Notes under the pieces: generated by a model
Told to the model about the DNA's origin: nothing
Seen by the model: the letters and a program-made list of their open reading frames with translations, nothing else
Database searches by the model: none
Assembly (NCBI GenBank): GCA_003612585.1
Contig: RAZH01000001.1
Span: 558,001-622,000 of the forward strand
Direction: 5' to 3'
Source of the DNA: a bacterium 1XD42-54
GTDB taxonomy: Bacteria; Bacillota; Clostridia; Lachnospirales; Lachnospiraceae
Length of the DNA stretch: 64,000 bases
Program-made: the position numbers and the translations under genes
Shown here: positions 1-7,896 of the stretch, in pieces
Numbering within the stretch: position 1 is the stretch's first letter
How the letters are laid out: the number at the start of each line of letters is the position of its first letter

Positions 1-53
1 CAATTCCCCGGACCCTTTTATGCTCCATATTTTGCTTTATGGCACACAACCAG

Positions 54-677
54 TCATGACTGCGCCTTTTTCACACTCCGTCCGTTTGCTTCGATCATTG
101 TTGTGTCAATATCATCCTCATACGTCCGCATTTCGACTTCAAGCGGCGTAGGATCAGAAGCGTTCTTTTTGCGCGCAAAATGATGGAAGAAAATTAAAAT
201 GCCAAGCCCCACACCTATGGAATAGGAAATTTCCAGCAAGGTAAATCCATTTGAAGTTTCGCCGGTAAATATCTCATAAAGCTGTCCGAACAGAGTCGTA
301 ATTCCGACGTCATTATTAAAAGCCATAATGGAAAACGCCGCGCCGAAAAAGGCAAGCAAACAGACAAGAATTGTTTTTACCCAGCTCACCGCATCCGGAC
401 AGTGTTTTTCTTTTTCTACTGTCAGAATAAAATCGGATTCTCCCAGATTGTTCACCTCGAGAGACGGGTATTCTTTCTGAATTACATCAATCACATCCAG
501 AACAGAAAATACATATCGCCCTGGTCCCTTAATCTGCTGTGTCGGAAGACGGAGCGTCTTGATCTTGTTTACTATCGCCTTTTCTGCGCAGTTCATTTCC
601 GCAATGTCTCCCAATACAACCTGCTTGCTTTTAATCTGAATATTTTTATCAATTTTCAGATATAATACTTCGCCCAT
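54..677 (-). CDS. spoVAA: Stage V sporulation protein AA
   Basis: This 207-residue protein resembles SpoVAA, a membrane component of the SpoVA channel through which dipicolinic acid enters the forespore and leaves at germination. The N-terminal ~95 residues form the soluble domain. Two hydrophobic segments follow at about residues 99-120 and 148-166, and the tail is charged and probably cytoplasmic. The ATG has a strong GGAGGAGG site, and the gene overlaps the preceding small membrane protein by 22 bases, so the two are probably translationally coupled. spoVAB would be expected just beyond base 1. The location close to spoIIAA-spoIIAB-sigF is the classical arrangement, although two unrelated genes separate sigF from spoVA here. 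Family assignment is from remembered SpoVAA sequence features. Confidence 0.85.
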   Translation of the reverse strand: MGEVLYLKIDKNIQIKSKQVVLGDIAEMNCAEKAIVNKIKTLRLPTQQIKGPGRYVFSVLDVIDVIQKEYPSLEVNNLGESDFILTVEKEKHCPDAVSWVKTILVCLLAFFGAAFSIMAFNNDVGITTLFGQLYEIFTGETSNGFTLLEISYSIGVGLGILIFFHHFARKKNASDPTPLEVEMRTYEDDIDTTMIEANGRSVKKAQS

Positions 678-838
678 GACGCGTCCTCCTCCATTCTCTC
701 CGGAAAGCCTTCCTGATGCGCAAGCACCGCATCTTCATGTACTTTGTCCGTTCTCTCTGTGAAATACCACGCGGCTCCGAGACATAAGACTAAAATTGCT
801 ATAAATATCACATACTTCATCAGATATTTTCGAATCAT
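656..838 (-). CDS. Small single-span membrane protein, first gene of the spoVA operon
   Basis: The 60-residue protein has a basic start, one hydrophobic segment at about residues 8-25 and an acidic, probably external tail. No known family is recognised. An AGGAGG ribosome site precedes the ATG, and a consensus forespore promoter lies 40 bases further upstream. The 3' end overlaps spoVAA by 22 bases. It is therefore likely co-expressed with the SpoVA channel in the forespore; a role in that membrane is inference from position only. Confidence 0.7.
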   Translation of the reverse strand: MIRKYLMKYVIFIAILVLCLGAAWYFTERTDKVHEDAVLAHQEGFPERMEEDASWAKYYI

Positions 839-877
839 TCCAGTTCCTCCTGGTCAGGTTTTTGGAATCTGCCGGAT

Positions 878-907
878 TAGTATGTGCAGGTGGTGTGTGT
901 TTTATAC
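878..907 (-). promoter_or_regulatory. Forespore (SigG/SigF-type) promoter of the spoVA operon
   Basis: Read on the minus strand, the -35 is GTATA (903-907) and the -10 is CATACTA (878-884), separated by exactly 18 bases. This fits the SigG/SigF consensus GHATR-N18-CATxHTA at every fixed position. It sits 40 bases upstream of the small membrane protein and spoVAA. SpoVA operons are known to be SigG-dependent, so sequence and context agree. Confidence 0.75.
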
Positions 908-918
908 TTTAAGAGGAC

Positions 919-989
919 GAAACAGAGGACTGCCACTGCCCGGGGTTCCGACAAACAAGTCACCCCGGGCAGTGGCAGTCCTCTGTTTC
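919..989. repeat. Long perfect hairpin with conserved loop, copy 1 of a dispersed element
   Basis: Two perfectly complementary 28-base arms (919-946 and 962-989) flank a 15-base loop, TCCGACAAACAAGTC. It lies between the FGGY kinase stop and the forespore promoter, so it can serve as the kinase terminator, though no long T run follows. The loop and inner stem recur at 36653-36675 and, inverted, at 40386-40412, with unrelated outer stems. That recurrence suggests a repeat family, not a simple terminator. Confidence 0.85.
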
Positions 990-1059
990 TGGCTTTTGAA
1001 TAAAGAGGATAAATTACTGTGTTCATTTGGATATACGTACTGCATTTATCCGAATACAA

Positions 1060-2418
1060 TTATAAGTATCTAATCAGCTCCTGGGCCGCCTTAAGCGTTG
1101 GATAGATTCCCGCAGCCGTCATTGCATACAGGGCGGCTCCGTAGGATGCTTCTTCGCGGTGTACCGGGATTTGCATTTTCATATGGTACAGATTTTCGAA
1201 TATGTTCCGGAAGTGGCGGTTGAAACGGATTGCGTTGCCGCTTCCGATCAGGTATTTGGGGATACCGGCTCCTTGGGCGCACATTGATTTGTGGAAGGTT
1301 ACAAGTTCTTCTGCAATGCCTGACAGTATGCCGTAGAGAAACTCCTCTGGTGTGAAATTGTCGAGTTTCAGGCCGCAGATGCTTCCGGTAAGCTCCGGGT
1401 TTTCTCTGGTGCCGCAAAACTGCGTATGAAACTGCAATGTGCAGGGGCGGCTACCGCGTCTTGCAAGTATTTCATCCATTTTTGCGTATAAATTTCCCGT
1501 GTCCAGGCCGGTTATGTCCTTCACTGTAGCGCGGAAAAATTTTTCCATTGCCGCATAGGCCAGACCGCCGCAAAGGCTCGAACCAACAAGAATATAGGAT
1601 GCTTCTGTAAGTACGCGAAGTTCCACGTCTATGACATCCATATAGTGTGCAACACCCGCTGAGACCTGTCCTGAGGTGCCGACGTTCATCAGGACACTGT
1701 TCTCACTGTCTTTGACAGAGCCAATCACGCTTGCCTGATTGTCTCCGATTGCAGCACTGACCGGTATCCCCTCTGGCGTCCTGCCAATCACGGTACAGCT
1801 GCGCTCACACTCCGGAAGCAAGGAGCAGTCAATGCCTGCCTGTTTTACAGCTTCTGTATCAAACCGCAGCGTTTTCAGGTCAAAGCAGCCATGACTTGCC
1901 GCATCGGAAGCTGAGACCAGCGGCTCTCTGCGTCCAGTCAGACGCATACCGATGTAATCATGAATTGTACAAAAATGAACTGCCTGATCCGGCACAAGAT
2001 TATTTTTCAGCTGATAATAGTGAGTGGTAAGGCCAAAGCCAGTCGCCATACGATACCCTGTCTCCTGTGACAGCCGTTCTGCGTAAGTCTTTCCGTCTTT
2101 CATCATCTGGTTTCCACGCTCATCCTGCCAGGTATACAGAGGGCTCACTGCTCTGCCATCCCGATCTGTATAGACAATTCCGTGCATCTGTCCGGTCAGA
2201 CCGATGCTGCAAATATCCGGATATCTGATAAGAAACTCCTGGTAAAGCTTCTGTACCTGATGCCAGATACGCTCCGGATCTTGCAGCCATTCATAGGACG
2301 CCCCCAAAAGAACGGAATCATTCGGCAAAGTCTCGACCATTTCCACCACGCCGGTCACAGCGTCCATCACAATGCCACAAATGGTTGTCGTACCAATGTC
2401 AATTCCGACTGCTTTCAT
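1060..2418 (-). CDS. FGGY-family carbohydrate kinase (sedoheptulokinase-like)
   Basis: The 452-residue protein belongs to the FGGY kinase superfamily, which phosphorylates sugars and polyols with ATP. The N-terminal phosphate-binding loop reads GIDIGTTTICG. A GLTGQMHG segment near residue 75 carries the substrate-side signature, WQDER follows, and the second nucleotide-binding segment is MNVGTSGQ. The C-terminal GSGNAIRFNR segment is the adenosine motif. Length is typical of sedoheptulokinase or xylulokinase; the shape of the GQMHG region favours sedoheptulokinase-like proteins, but the substrate cannot be fixed. AAAGGGG precedes the ATG. It lies between sporulation genes without an obvious functional link and appears to end at the hairpin at 919-989. 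Confidence 0.8.
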   Translation of the reverse strand: MKAVGIDIGTTTICGIVMDAVTGVVEMVETLPNDSVLLGASYEWLQDPERIWHQVQKLYQEFLIRYPDICSIGLTGQMHGIVYTDRDGRAVSPLYTWQDERGNQMMKDGKTYAERLSQETGYRMATGFGLTTHYYQLKNNLVPDQAVHFCTIHDYIGMRLTGRREPLVSASDAASHGCFDLKTLRFDTEAVKQAGIDCSLLPECERSCTVIGRTPEGIPVSAAIGDNQASVIGSVKDSENSVLMNVGTSGQVSAGVAHYMDVIDVELRVLTEASYILVGSSLCGGLAYAAMEKFFRATVKDITGLDTGNLYAKMDEILARRGSRPCTLQFHTQFCGTRENPELTGSICGLKLDNFTPEEFLYGILSGIAEELVTFHKSMCAQGAGIPKYLIGSGNAIRFNRHFRNIFENLYHMKMQIPVHREEASYGAALYAMTAAGIYPTLKAAQELIRYL

Positions 2419-2518
2419 AAAAATCCCCTTTGTATATTCGCGTGTTCTGCCCTGTCAGCTTTTCTGATTGCGGCACAGGCAGGCCTTTCTGTTTTTGCAT
2501 TTCATCCTGCCGTCCATG

Positions 2519-4447
2519 TTACTGTGGAATCTCGGTCAGGATATCCAGCTTAAATCCCTCCCACATATCCGCAGATACATTCCAGTCCCGCAGGTCTGTC
2601 ACGATCTTATGATAAAATCCTTGCCCGCCGCGCACAATGTCATACGTCCGCATATCCACACGCGCTTCCATATGCCGTCCAAAGCTGCAATTTTTTACAT
2701 CCTCCACGCCGTATCTGTCCCAGGCCCCGTCCGGCCAAAATATGTACAATCCCGGAACCCCTTCTGTCTCTGCATCCGGTACGCCTGCCTGCTTCAGAAA
2801 CTTTCGCCCCGGCTCCTCATATCCAGTAAATACATGCGCATAACGCCATACCGTTCTCGTAAAATCTGAAACCCGAAACGGCGCAAGCCAATCTTCGTCC
2901 ATCATACCGTCCTGATTTTCCTTTGAAACAATCACTACCAGGGGGAAATTGCGCTCCGGGTCCCGCAACACCTGCAAAAGCTCCGGCAACCGTTCCTCAC
3001 GCAAAAGCCTCCGCTTGTTCATGCACACGGTTCCGTTAAAGATTCCCACATTGTCCACAATGCTTTTATAATAGCCCGGATAGCTAAAGAAAATTCCGGC
3101 GCTCTCCTGGACAAAATTATCGTCCGGCTCTGGCTCAGCGTAGCCGTTGCAGACTTTTAATATCACACGCTCGTTTGCATCTGTCTCGAGAGACGCCTCC
3201 GAGTACCATATTCTGCCGCCTACCTCCATATCCATATGGCGCACATGCATGTTCAGCCTGTAACGGCCGGGATCGTAATTCACCGTCACATGGTAAGCCA
3301 GAATGTCCGCATGATACGTACAGACGCCCTGCGGCATATCCTTAAAAAGAACACCGTATTTGCGCACAATCCACTTATATATGATATCCGCAGAACGCTC
3401 AAAAATCTGCCGGGAAGACGGCGTCTGTTCCTGACGTATCCTGCTTCCGTCTACCTGGGTACACATCTGAAACACGGTATGTCTGGTCAGGGGACGAAGC
3501 TCGTAATGCCTTGATTCCGCAAGACTCTCCTCCCGCCCGTCATTGTATACATCGTATGATTTGAAAATAGCCGACAGACGGCTGTCATGAAACTGGCTGT
3601 CATTGAGCAGCGCAATAATCGTATTTACGTTAATTGGAATTTTCCGGCTCCGCTTTGAAAGCTGCTCGATCAGTACGGGCCTCGGCGTCTTATAAATCTT
3701 TTTTGCCAGATTTTCCACCCGCTCCATATCTTTGTTCAGCAGTTCTTCCACTTCCGGATACAGGGAGGCCGTTCCGAGCTTTAACCGGAAATGACTTTTG
3801 ATCATATCGCTCCAGCGTCCGGATTTGTACAGCTCGTGTCCCAGATCCTCAAATAGCGTCACCATAGACTTGTCACACAGTTCCAGCGTGGCCAAAATGC
3901 TGTTTAGATATCTGGAAAAACTCGGATAATGTCCCCAGAGCTCTTCCCCTTTGTAACGCATGTCATGCTCGATTTCATGCCACCCCTCAAAAAACATGGT
4001 CTTGATCTGTATCTCAAAGGTATCGTCAATAAACATCTCCCAGGTATCGGAAGAAATTTCACTTTTCAGATAATCCGGAAGCCGGAACACTCCATTCAGC
4101 TTCGTGGGTTTGAACTCCGCTTCGCTTCGCTCAGAAGTGGACCAGTCAACCAGCTCAAACGAATGCTCCATGATATTTTTACAGATATCCGTATCATCCT
4201 CAAAATAGAGATTGATACGCACCCCGATCAAATCCTGGAGCTTCCGTCCCTCACCGTATTCCTTCATTTCAAATTTGCGCGCCATCGAAGTCGCCGTTTT
4301 TATCCTGGAAAACACCCGAAAATAAAGTCCGCACTGCTCCAGACGATCACTGATAATTCGTTTTAAATCCTGCTCCACAACAGTCGGAACCCTGACCGCC
4401 ACGGCCAGCTCCTCCTTTGTAAAAACAGCCTTTTCCTGTTCTTTCAA
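2519..4447 (-). CDS. RelA/SpoT-fold nucleotidyltransferase with long C-terminal domain of unknown function
   Basis: The N-terminal ~240 residues carry a RelA/SpoT synthetase fold: an ATP-side R-x-K-x3-S-x3-K stretch at 48-58, DLIGVRI at 72-78, EIQIKT at 145-150 and WHEIEHDMRYK at 156-166. The segment where (p)ppGpp synthetases normally have a Tyr-Arg-Ser-x-His G-loop instead reads LNGVFRLP (118-124). There is no HD hydrolase domain and no recognisable TGS or ACT. Residues ~240-642 match no family I know. The frame opens with TTG at 4447; an alternative GTG at 4402 has an AAAGGAGG site eight bases upstream. The gene follows sigF with a 112-base gap containing a possible TATACT -10 (4528-4533). 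It could make alarmone, act on another nucleotide or RNA, or be a toxSAS-type effector; this is undecided. Confidence 0.75.
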   Translation of the reverse strand: MKEQEKAVFTKEELAVAVRVPTVVEQDLKRIISDRLEQCGLYFRVFSRIKTATSMARKFEMKEYGEGRKLQDLIGVRINLYFEDDTDICKNIMEHSFELVDWSTSERSEAEFKPTKLNGVFRLPDYLKSEISSDTWEMFIDDTFEIQIKTMFFEGWHEIEHDMRYKGEELWGHYPSFSRYLNSILATLELCDKSMVTLFEDLGHELYKSGRWSDMIKSHFRLKLGTASLYPEVEELLNKDMERVENLAKKIYKTPRPVLIEQLSKRSRKIPINVNTIIALLNDSQFHDSRLSAIFKSYDVYNDGREESLAESRHYELRPLTRHTVFQMCTQVDGSRIRQEQTPSSRQIFERSADIIYKWIVRKYGVLFKDMPQGVCTYHADILAYHVTVNYDPGRYRLNMHVRHMDMEVGGRIWYSEASLETDANERVILKVCNGYAEPEPDDNFVQESAGIFFSYPGYYKSIVDNVGIFNGTVCMNKRRLLREERLPELLQVLRDPERNFPLVVIVSKENQDGMMDEDWLAPFRVSDFTRTVWRYAHVFTGYEEPGRKFLKQAGVPDAETEGVPGLYIFWPDGAWDRYGVEDVKNCSFGRHMEARVDMRTYDIVRGGQGFYHKIVTDLRDWNVSADMWEGFKLDILTEIPQ

Positions 4448-4559
4448 TTACGTAACACCACCATTTGTCTATGTCTACGGGCAATGAGCCACGCAGCCGC
4501 GCTTTCGCGGATTACACTTCCTGATTCAGTATAACAGATTTCCCCCAAATACAAAAGGC

Positions 4560-5279
4560 CTAATGTTCCGCCGCTCCGCGCAGCTTTTTCAAAATCCTCT
4601 TTTCTGCCCGCGATACCTGTACCTGTGTCATGCCAAGTCGGAGCGCCACCTGCACCTGCGTCTGATCGTCAAAATACCGCAGACGAATCATCTCCTGTTC
4701 CTCATCCGTCAGAAACTCAAGAAGCTGTTCTAGGAGCATTCTGTTGAGAAGCTCTTCATTTCGGTCCTGCCTGTCCGGCAAACGGTCTCCCAGTAAAACA
4801 GGCGTCCCGTCTCCGCTGTAAACTGTCTGACTCAAGGATTCCACACCTGACGTCGCTTCCATTGCAAGCACCAGCTCTTCCGGACTGATACCGGTTTCCT
4901 GTGCAATTTCCTCCATCGTCGGTTCTGTTCCGTGCTGCTTTTCGAGAATTTCCCGGGCATGAAATGCTTTTGCAGCAGATTCTTTTAAAAGGCGGCTTAC
5001 CTTGATCATTCCGTCATCCCGCAAAAACCGTTTGATTTCTCCTGCAATCATCGGAACTGCATACGTAGAAAACCGCACTTCAAAAGAAGTGTCAAATTTA
5101 TCAATCGCTTTCAGAAGACCGATACAGCCGATCTGCACCAGATCTTCCCGATCACATCCGCGGCCGAGAAAGCGGCGGACTACCGTATACACAAGCCCCA
5201 TATTTTCTTCTACAAATCGTTCTCTGGCTTCTTTATCCCCTTCGTGTATCCGCTCAATCAGCGCAAGGGTTTCTTCCAT
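4560..5279 (-). CDS. sigF: RNA polymerase sigma factor SigF, forespore-specific
   Basis: The 239-residue protein is a sigma-70-family factor of the SigB/F/G group. Region 2 includes NMGLVYTVVRRF, the DLVQIGCIGLLKAIDKFD core-binding helix and the FSTYAVPMI-GEIKRFLRDDG -10 recognition part. Region 3 follows with EPTMEEIAQETGISPEEL, and region 4 ends in a helix-turn-helix containing QVQVALRLGMTQVQVSR. It is the third gene of a spoIIAA-spoIIAB-sigF operon, nine bases after spoIIAB, the universal order in endospore formers. SigF drives the first forespore genes and is held inactive by SpoIIAB until septation. Placement after spoIIAB distinguishes it from SigG. Confidence 0.95.
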   Translation of the reverse strand: MEETLALIERIHEGDKEARERFVEENMGLVYTVVRRFLGRGCDREDLVQIGCIGLLKAIDKFDTSFEVRFSTYAVPMIAGEIKRFLRDDGMIKVSRLLKESAAKAFHAREILEKQHGTEPTMEEIAQETGISPEELVLAMEATSGVESLSQTVYSGDGTPVLLGDRLPDRQDRNEELLNRMLLEQLLEFLTDEEQEMIRLRYFDDQTQVQVALRLGMTQVQVSRAEKRILKKLRGAAEH

Positions 5280-5288
5280 TTGCCAGCC

Positions 5289-5771
5289 TTACCTTTCTGC
5301 CATATTTTTTGCGGTCTCCGTATCCAGATAACCGGGAAACTGCTCTGTGTCATGCCGGATGTGCTTGCGCATGCGCACGCATGTCCCCCTGCCCGGCGCT
5401 GATTCCACCTCCAGGGCATCCATAAAAGCCTCCATAAAAGCAAAACCCATTCCGGCCCTGTCACACTCTGCCTTTGTCGTGTACATCGGCTGCATGGCCA
5501 ACTCCACATCGGGAATCCCTTTTCCCTCGTCACGTACCTCAACAAACAGCGTTTCCTGTTCAATCCGGCAGAAAATCTCAACCTTTTTTACCCGTCCCTC
5601 ATATCCGTGGATAATCGCATTCGTTACCGCCTCTGAAACCGCGGTTTTTACATCTGCCACCTCCTCCAGTGTCGGATTGAGCTGTGTCATAAAGGCTGCT
5701 ACAGCTACTCTGGCAAAGCCTTCGTTGCAGGAACGGCTGTCAAATTCCAATTTCATTTCATTTTGCTGCAT
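5289..5771 (-). CDS. spoIIAB: Anti-sigma F factor and SpoIIAA kinase
   Basis: SpoIIAB is a GHKL-fold protein that binds SigF and phosphorylates SpoIIAA with ATP. The N-box is EAVTNAIIHGY, the G1 box DEGKGI and the later GMGFAFMEAF and GRGT segments complete the Bergerat site. The start is placed at the ATG at 5771, giving 160 residues, because GGGGGAGAG lies seven bases upstream. An ATG at 5795 would overlap the spoIIAA stop and lacks a site of that quality. The product is slightly longer than the ~145 residues of Bacillus, with the extra length in the C-terminal tail. Confidence 0.93.
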   Translation of the reverse strand: MQQNEMKLEFDSRSCNEGFARVAVAAFMTQLNPTLEEVADVKTAVSEAVTNAIIHGYEGRVKKVEIFCRIEQETLFVEVRDEGKGIPDVELAMQPMYTTKAECDRAGMGFAFMEAFMDALEVESAPGRGTCVRMRKHIRHDTEQFPGYLDTETAKNMAER

Positions 5772-5791
5772 CGTTCTCTCCCCCTGATTCA

Positions 5792-6124
5792 TCACAAATT
5801 TAATTGCTGTGGTATCCCTTCATAAACATCAATCACCTTATCAATCCCGGACAGCGTCAAAACCCGCTGAATCTGTTCATTCGCCCGGACAGCCGCCACA
5901 TTGCCCCCGAGAAAACGCATCATTTTATAGCGTCCGATCAGCATTCCGATTCCGGAGCTGTCCATAAATACCGTCTGTCCGAAATCAAACAACATCCACC
6001 GGATATTCCGGCCTGTAGCAAGCCGGTCCGCTTCTAGACGAATTTTTTCCGAGCTGTGGTGATCCAGTTCTGCCGGCAGGCGAATGATGAGTGTTGTTCC
6101 TGATATTGTAAAAAGCTGTTCCAT
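5792..6124 (-). CDS. spoIIAA: Anti-sigma F factor antagonist
   Basis: The 110-residue protein is a STAS-domain anti-anti-sigma factor. The phosphorylation loop MDSSGIGM places the regulatory serine at residue 57, matching Bacillus Ser58 in position. Dephosphorylated SpoIIAA releases SigF from SpoIIAB after asymmetric septation. It is the first gene of the spoIIA operon, with a GGGGGAGAG site before the ATG. The operon is insulated from the upstream TPR gene by a terminator at 6187-6227. A Spo0A/SigH promoter would be expected in the 60 bases upstream, but a match with correct spacing was not found. Confidence 0.95.
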   Translation of the reverse strand: MEQLFTISGTTLIIRLPAELDHHSSEKIRLEADRLATGRNIRWMLFDFGQTVFMDSSGIGMLIGRYKMMRFLGGNVAAVRANEQIQRVLTLSGIDKVIDVYEGIPQQLNL

Positions 6125-6186
6125 GATTCTCTCCCCCTGTCTAATTATGATATAAATTCTTTTTTGGTTTCCTGCGGTGCAAAAAA

Positions 6187-6227
6187 GGAACTGAAATGTG
6201 GGACATACTTGTCCTTACTTCAGTTCC
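6187..6227 (-). terminator. Rho-independent terminator of the TPR gene
   Basis: Arms GGAACTGAA (6187-6195) and TTCAGTTCC (6219-6227) enclose an inner GGACA/TGTCC stem (6201-6205, 6210-6214). On the minus strand the stem is followed by six T residues. It separates the zinc-ribbon/TPR gene from the spoIIA operon. Confidence 0.85.
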
Positions 6228-6264
6228 CCTGCTTCGGAGTTTTTCTTTTGGTTGTAATTTAAGT

Positions 6265-7893
6265 TTATTGCTGGCCTGGCATCAGGTTGCCGTATTGGTC
6301 ATATTTCAGGCCAGTTGTCGGGTCAGTCCAGGCTACGTAGGAATCCGGTGCTGGCAGATTCTGCTGCGGTTCGTCCTGGATGTCGATGTTGTCGTCGCCT
6401 CCGGAATAACCTCCATCGCCGCCCGTGGTGGTAGCGCCGCCCATTCCGCTGATATCTGCCGCTCTTGAAAGCGGGTCAGGTGTGCTGCCGCTGCCGGAAA
6501 CGTATGCAGAAATTCCGTACTGCTGCGCAATGTTCGGGAAATACTGGATGATTTTGTTAAAAGATTCATCTGCTTTCGTCCGATCCCCCTCATTATAATG
6601 GGACATGCCAAGATATAAAAGGGCGTCTCCGTGATTTGTCTGACTGCGCTGCGGGTCTGCGTCCACCGCTTTTTGAAGCTGCTCCGCCGCGGTTTTGTAA
6701 TCACCGGCCACATATGCGGTCGTTCCCGCATTGTAATATTGCTGGAACAGGTTACCCTGTACCGCCCCGCTTAAAGAGTCATAAAGTGTTTTCGCGTTTC
6801 CGTCAAAATTTTCTTTGTCAAGAGAGGCAACCAGATTGGCCGCCTGGTTCTGATCTCCCGTTATGTAGACATTCGCCACTGCCAACAGATCATCATAGCT
6901 CTGCGCTTTTTCCAAAGCCTCATCCCGTTCCTGTTCCGCGCGCTCCTTTTGTTCCTCATAGCCGTCGATCTCGTCCTGAAGCTCCTGTACTTTTACGGAT
7001 TCCGTGGCGAGCTTTGTGTTCGCATCTGTCACCTGACGGTTCGCCTGGTCATTCACAGACTGACGGTTGGCCGGAACGATCAGAAACCACACAATCGCGC
7101 CTCCAAGCAAAATACCCAGAATAATATTGATAAACGTGGCAATCGTTGAGCTGTCCCGAAAGGTCGTAGGCTGAATCACCATTTCTGTGCCACTCATATA
7201 CCGCAATGTACCGGTTACTTTATCCTGCTCTGTTTCTTTTTCGTATTTCTTATGCTTCTTGGTCAGGTTGGTTCCCTTACCTGTCACATCCTCAATCTCC
7301 TGCAGATAACGCAGGATCGTTGTGTTCGTCATATCAATCGCAGCCGCTTTTTTGAGCAGCCTGCGCGCACGTTCATATTCCTGCCGCTTCATATAGAGAA
7401 GCGCCAAAAGCTGATATGCCTTCACAAGCTTGGGATTCTGGTTGATCACCTTTTTGAGCTGAATGATCGCCATATCCTCATTGTCCTCGCGACAATACAT
7501 GACAGACTGATTATATTTTCGGATAGTCTGGTTGATCGTATCGAGACGGTTTTTGTTATTCTGAAGCTGATCCAGATAATAATCTGCCAGGTTGTCCTGC
7601 GGCTGAAGATTTTTGCTGACCACCCATTCGCACAGCGCAGAAACAGCCTCACCTGTCTCATAATAGCAAAGACCCAGAAGATTTCTGGCATCCGTATTTT
7701 CTTTGTTGAATTTCAGGCTGCGCTTCAGGCAGGTGACAGCTCCCTTCATGTCCCTTACGAGCGCTTTTTCCAGCCCCTCATTATACAGAAGATTGGAAAT
7801 CCGGACAATCCGCTTCTGGATTGTGATATCGGCACCGCACCCTGTGCAGTAGTCAATCCCGGCAAGAGGGGTATTACAGTAAATACACCTCAT
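6265..7893 (-). CDS. Zinc-ribbon, TPR and coiled-coil membrane protein
   Basis: The 542-residue protein begins with a short zinc ribbon (CIYC...CTGC within the first 20 residues), followed by TPR helices to about residue 215. One hydrophobic segment at about 251-272 anchors it, then a Gln/Glu/Lys-rich coiled coil runs to about 330. A second TPR set covers about 340-470, and the tail is rich in Gly, Asp and Pro. The topology suggests an N-terminal cytoplasmic zinc ribbon and TPR with the coiled coil and second TPR outside. Such proteins are common hypothetical proteins in Clostridia; the function is unknown. It starts four bases after a 50-residue gene and is probably translated with it. Confidence 0.75.
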   Translation of the reverse strand: MRCIYCNTPLAGIDYCTGCGADITIQKRIVRISNLLYNEGLEKALVRDMKGAVTCLKRSLKFNKENTDARNLLGLCYYETGEAVSALCEWVVSKNLQPQDNLADYYLDQLQNNKNRLDTINQTIRKYNQSVMYCREDNEDMAIIQLKKVINQNPKLVKAYQLLALLYMKRQEYERARRLLKKAAAIDMTNTTILRYLQEIEDVTGKGTNLTKKHKKYEKETEQDKVTGTLRYMSGTEMVIQPTTFRDSSTIATFINIILGILLGGAIVWFLIVPANRQSVNDQANRQVTDANTKLATESVKVQELQDEIDGYEEQKERAEQERDEALEKAQSYDDLLAVANVYITGDQNQAANLVASLDKENFDGNAKTLYDSLSGAVQGNLFQQYYNAGTTAYVAGDYKTAAEQLQKAVDADPQRSQTNHGDALLYLGMSHYNEGDRTKADESFNKIIQYFPNIAQQYGISAYVSGSGSTPDPLSRAADISGMGGATTTGGDGGYSGGDDNIDIQDEPQQNLPAPDSYVAWTDPTTGLKYDQYGNLMPGQQ

Positions 7894-7896
7894 GAA

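Noticed and set aside
744-1073. Short frames on both strands across 744-1073
   Set aside because: They run through the long hairpin at 919-989 and encode mirrored sequences; they have no ribosome sites and overlap the forespore promoter.
6125-6180. A SigH-type promoter for the spoIIA operon
   Set aside because: AGGAAAC and GAATTTA are both present on the minus strand, but the spacing between them is about ten bases, too short for SigH.
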